NCBI GenBank assembly: GCA_964512095.1
Contig: CAZEIH010000017.1
Span: 1-64,000 of the forward strand
Reading direction: 5' to 3'
DNA length: 64,000 nucleotides
Source: DTU013 sp964512095
GTDB lineage: Bacteria; Bacillota; Clostridia; Acetivibrionales; DTU013
Numbering within the stretch: position 1 is the stretch's first letter; every line of letters begins with the position of its first letter. Below, one piece after another: positions 62,049 to 64,000 of the stretch. The position numbers were made by a program, and so were the translations under genes. The notes under the pieces were generated by a model. That model ran no database searches and was not told the origin of the DNA. It saw only the letters and a list, made by a program, of their open reading frames with translations.

Positions 62049-62149
62049 ACGAGGATTTGAGAGAATGTGTATATCCCAACTTAAGCCTGCCAGCTAGCAG
62101 ACATTTGGGTCTGAAAGGCCTCCATACTAGGCCTGTTTACCAATACTAT

Positions 62150-62332
62150 CTATCTAAACAAATCAGCAACATCGCCAATAATATTGCTAGACTTCCTCAA
62201 TAAATGCTTTCCGCTCCTCATCATTCGCTTTTTAGTCCTATTGGACATTAACATGTCTGAATTCATCATCAAGCCAACTGATGCAGCCACCATACCGCCA
62301 ATCATTACACCTTTTACAAAACCATTACGCAT
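62150..62332 (-). CDS. small YtxH-like membrane-associated protein
   Basis: 60 residues. A glycine-rich hydrophobic segment at the N-terminus (GFVKGVMIGGMVAASVGLMM) is followed by a basic helix (NRTKKRMMRSGKHLLRKSS). This matches small YtxH/DUF-type proteins of Firmicutes that are membrane associated and linked to general stress, without known mechanism. Ribosome site AAAGGAGA just upstream. Twenty-three bases downstream of the PRC-barrel gene on the same strand, probably co-transcribed. Confidence 0.7.
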   Translation of the reverse strand: MRNGFVKGVMIGGMVAASVGLMMNSDMLMSNRTKKRMMRSGKHLLRKSSNIIGDVADLFR

Positions 62333-62354
62333 TGCTTTCGTCTCCTTTCTGCTG

Positions 62355-62885
62355 TTACAACAGCCTTCCCTTAATACCGCCGCCTGTCTTCTCCATCTCG
62401 TCCACTGCTTCCTTCTCCACTACCGCAAATTCATTCCCCAGCTCTACCTTCCCAAACAGGGGCAACAACCTCCTACCATGTATTACATCCTGTAGCAAGC
62501 CATCGGATATTTCAAAGCCTTCGATTTTGCAGGTAGTGTAGTCAAACAACACATCCTTTACAACACCCAACTCTCCACCCGCCTTAGAAAATACCCTGAG
62601 TCCTAGTAGGCTGCCTTCATCCCTAAATTTTTTTTTAAATGACACTCGATCCATCCATAAAACGCACTTAGTACTTTCTATAATAGCGGCATCACACCCC
62701 AAGCTAATAACCTCACTCAGGAAAACCACTCTCTTCCTGACTGAAACGCTCCTACCCTCAAGTAGTAACGCCTTTACCTGCCATTCCCCAGGGCTGAACA
62801 GTATATCCTTTACAACCCCTACTTTCCTGCCGCTGTCAACACAAATAACAGGAAGGTTCAGTACATCACTGTATCTTTGTAGCAT
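62355..62885 (-). CDS. PRC-barrel domain protein (two domains)
   Basis: 176 residues. Two PRC-barrel-type units: LPVICVDSGRKVGVVKDILFSP (about 10-31) and LLGLRVFSKAGGELGVVKDVLFD (about 92-114), each followed by a short beta-rich stretch. Stand-alone double PRC-barrel proteins of this kind occur in Clostridia and are probably adaptor or RNA/sporulation-linked proteins of unknown role. The ATG at 62885 has GGAGG seven bases upstream; the upstream in-frame start at 62906 is not supported. Confidence 0.82.
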   Translation of the reverse strand: MLQRYSDVLNLPVICVDSGRKVGVVKDILFSPGEWQVKALLLEGRSVSVRKRVVFLSEVISLGCDAAIIESTKCVLWMDRVSFKKKFRDEGSLLGLRVFSKAGGELGVVKDVLFDYTTCKIEGFEISDGLLQDVIHGRRLLPLFGKVELGNEFAVVEKEAVDEMEKTGGGIKGRLL

Positions 62886-63306
62886 AAGGCGGCCTCCGCA
62901 AATCAAGCTAAAAGCTCGCTAATCATCCATTATTATTTCTTGCTTCAACAAAAATAATACAATGGAAAATACATGTAATACACAAAGAAGTTAAAAGAGG
63001 TGAAAAGAAGATAAATTTAACAAATCTAGACAATACGCCTCCATTTGTATAGAATGATACATGGGGATGGATCCTTTGCTTTATTTTGACCCATTTCAAC
63101 AAATTTCGCACATATTTTGAAATTGCATGGAATGGAATGAGCTAAACTAAACTGAACTGAACAAAACTGAACTGAACAAACATAATACAGAATATGGTAT
63201 TGCATTGTTTTATCACATTGCCATAATAATGTACTATGTTACATAATTAGGATACATAAACATTATATAGAATTTAAACATATATCATCAGGGAGGCAAA
63301 ATTAGA
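62886..63306. other. intergenic region before the DUF1015 gene
   Basis: No convincing gene; a 62-codon minus-strand frame (62923-63111) has no ribosome site. A short tandem run of AACTGAAC/AACTAAAC units lies at about 63143-63180. A possible plus-strand promoter for the DUF1015 gene is TTGCCA with CATAAT 18 bases downstream (about 63219-63248), weak. Confidence 0.35.
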
Positions 63307-64000
63307 ATGAAAAATATATTTAAGAGGCTTGGAGTACACATTCCGGAGATTCTACTGCCTGTGGATGGCACAGATTTAACCAAATGGGCAGTCATAGCCT
63401 GCGATCAATACACCTCACAGCCGGAATACTGGGATAAGGTAAGTGAAGGGGTTGGCCAAAACCCTTCTACGCTTAAACTGACCTTTCCTGAGATTTATCT
63501 GAAGGATGACGATAAGGACAAAAGAATTGAAAGTATTAATAAGACTATGGAGGAATATCTTATCCAGGGCACTCTTGAACCGCAGGATCCGGGGTTCATT
63601 CTTGTAGACCGCAGTACACCCCATACATCCTCAAGGAAGGGGCTAATTATTGCACTTGATCTGGAATGCTACGACTACAGACCCGGTGCTCAAACCCTCA
63701 TACGGGCAACTGAAGGGACGGTTCTTGACCGTATACCGCCAAGAGTAAGAATTCGTGAAAATGCACCAATTGAGCTGCCTCATATTATGGTACTGATTGA
63801 TGACCCAGATAAAACAGTAATAGAAGGCCTTTATGCTAAAGCTGAAGCTGGAGGCTTTAAGAAGCTATATGATTTTGAATTAATGCAAGGCGGTGGCCAT
63901 ATAAAGGGATGGAAGGTCGATGACAAAGAAAGCCTGTCAATGGTAGCCAAGGCCTTCAACAAACTAGAGCGCGGTGGCTGCCCCTGCGGTAGCGATACCA
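63307..64000 (+). CDS. DUF1015-family protein, truncated by the window end
   Basis: The first 231 codons of a DUF1015 protein. Family motifs: the VIACDQYTSQPEYW stretch near residue 32 and RATEGTVLDRIPPRVRIREN near 137, followed by PHIMVLIDDP. Starts at the ATG at 63307 with GGGAGG about 10 bases upstream. The family is widespread in anaerobes and often lies next to serine/phosphoglycerate metabolism genes; function not established. Continues beyond base 64000. Confidence 0.88.
   Translation, partial: MKNIFKRLGVHIPEILLPVDGTDLTKWAVIACDQYTSQPEYWDKVSEGVGQNPSTLKLTFPEIYLKDDDKDKRIESINKTMEEYLIQGTLEPQDPGFILVDRSTPHTSSRKGLIIALDLECYDYRPGAQTLIRATEGTVLDRIPPRVRIRENAPIELPHIMVLIDDPDKTVIEGLYAKAEAGGFKKLYDFELMQGGGHIKGWKVDDKESLSMVAKAFNKLERGGCPCGSDT

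Noticed and set aside
62923..63111. 62-codon minus-strand frame before the DUF1015 gene
   Set aside because: No ribosome site, no recognised similarity, random-looking composition in an A+T-rich spacer.

Overview
The window reads as chromosome of an anaerobic, Gram-positive Clostridia-type bacterium. Evidence: a clostridial-style housekeeping string on the minus strand (hisS, aspS, lepB, recJ, apt, relA, yqeY, rpsU, alaS), a giant 2-hydroxyacyl-CoA dehydratase activator fusion, an S-layer-homology protein, a LoaP-type NusG paralog and strong GGAGG ribosome sites. No tRNA, rRNA, CRISPR array or transposase gene was recognised. I cannot name the species.

Layout. 1-25 kb is mostly ordinary metabolism and translation on the minus strand: the activator fusion, signal peptidase I, aspS and hisS; a large SLH surface protein with a Gly/Asp linker; an MBL hydrolase; relA, apt, recJ; the rpsU-yqeY unit; galE, hinT and alaS. 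From 25.5 to 49.3 kb a single minus-strand exopolysaccharide operon of 21 genes runs from a DegT aminotransferase (first gene, 49319) down to an O-antigen-ligase-like protein (25484). It contains a phosphoglycosyltransferase, a UDP-L-FucNAc cassette (capE-capF-capG), UDP-GalA synthesis (ugd plus UDP-glucuronate 4-epimerase), glycosyltransferases, Wzx, Wzy and a CpsB/C/D tyrosine-phosphoregulation module.

From 49.8 to 52.3 kb lies a plus-strand secreted repeat protein. From 52.3 to 57.5 kb is a probable radical-SAM RiPP cassette: two short precursor peptides not previously listed as ORFs, a radical SAM/SPASM enzyme, a PqqD-like carrier, an ABC exporter, an HPr-kinase-like kinase and an S26-type peptidase. 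From 57.6 to 60.5 kb is a second polysaccharide unit headed by loaP. The window ends with a membrane transporter, small envelope-type proteins and the start of a DUF1015 gene.

Two points stand out. First, the leader of the main polysaccharide operon and the leader just after loaP each contain a hairpin with different stem bases but an identical nine-base loop, each followed by a terminator-like structure. This is what a LoaP processive-antitermination system should look like, and it suggests both operons are LoaP targets. Second, both RiPP precursors share a YxxP leader and end in serine, next to a kinase of the family that phosphorylates the C-terminal serine of some lasso peptides. This suggests a radical-SAM peptide that is also C-terminally phosphorylated. 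A dispersed ~100-bp palindromic repeat, one copy of which encodes the C-terminus of a dehydratase, brackets this cassette.
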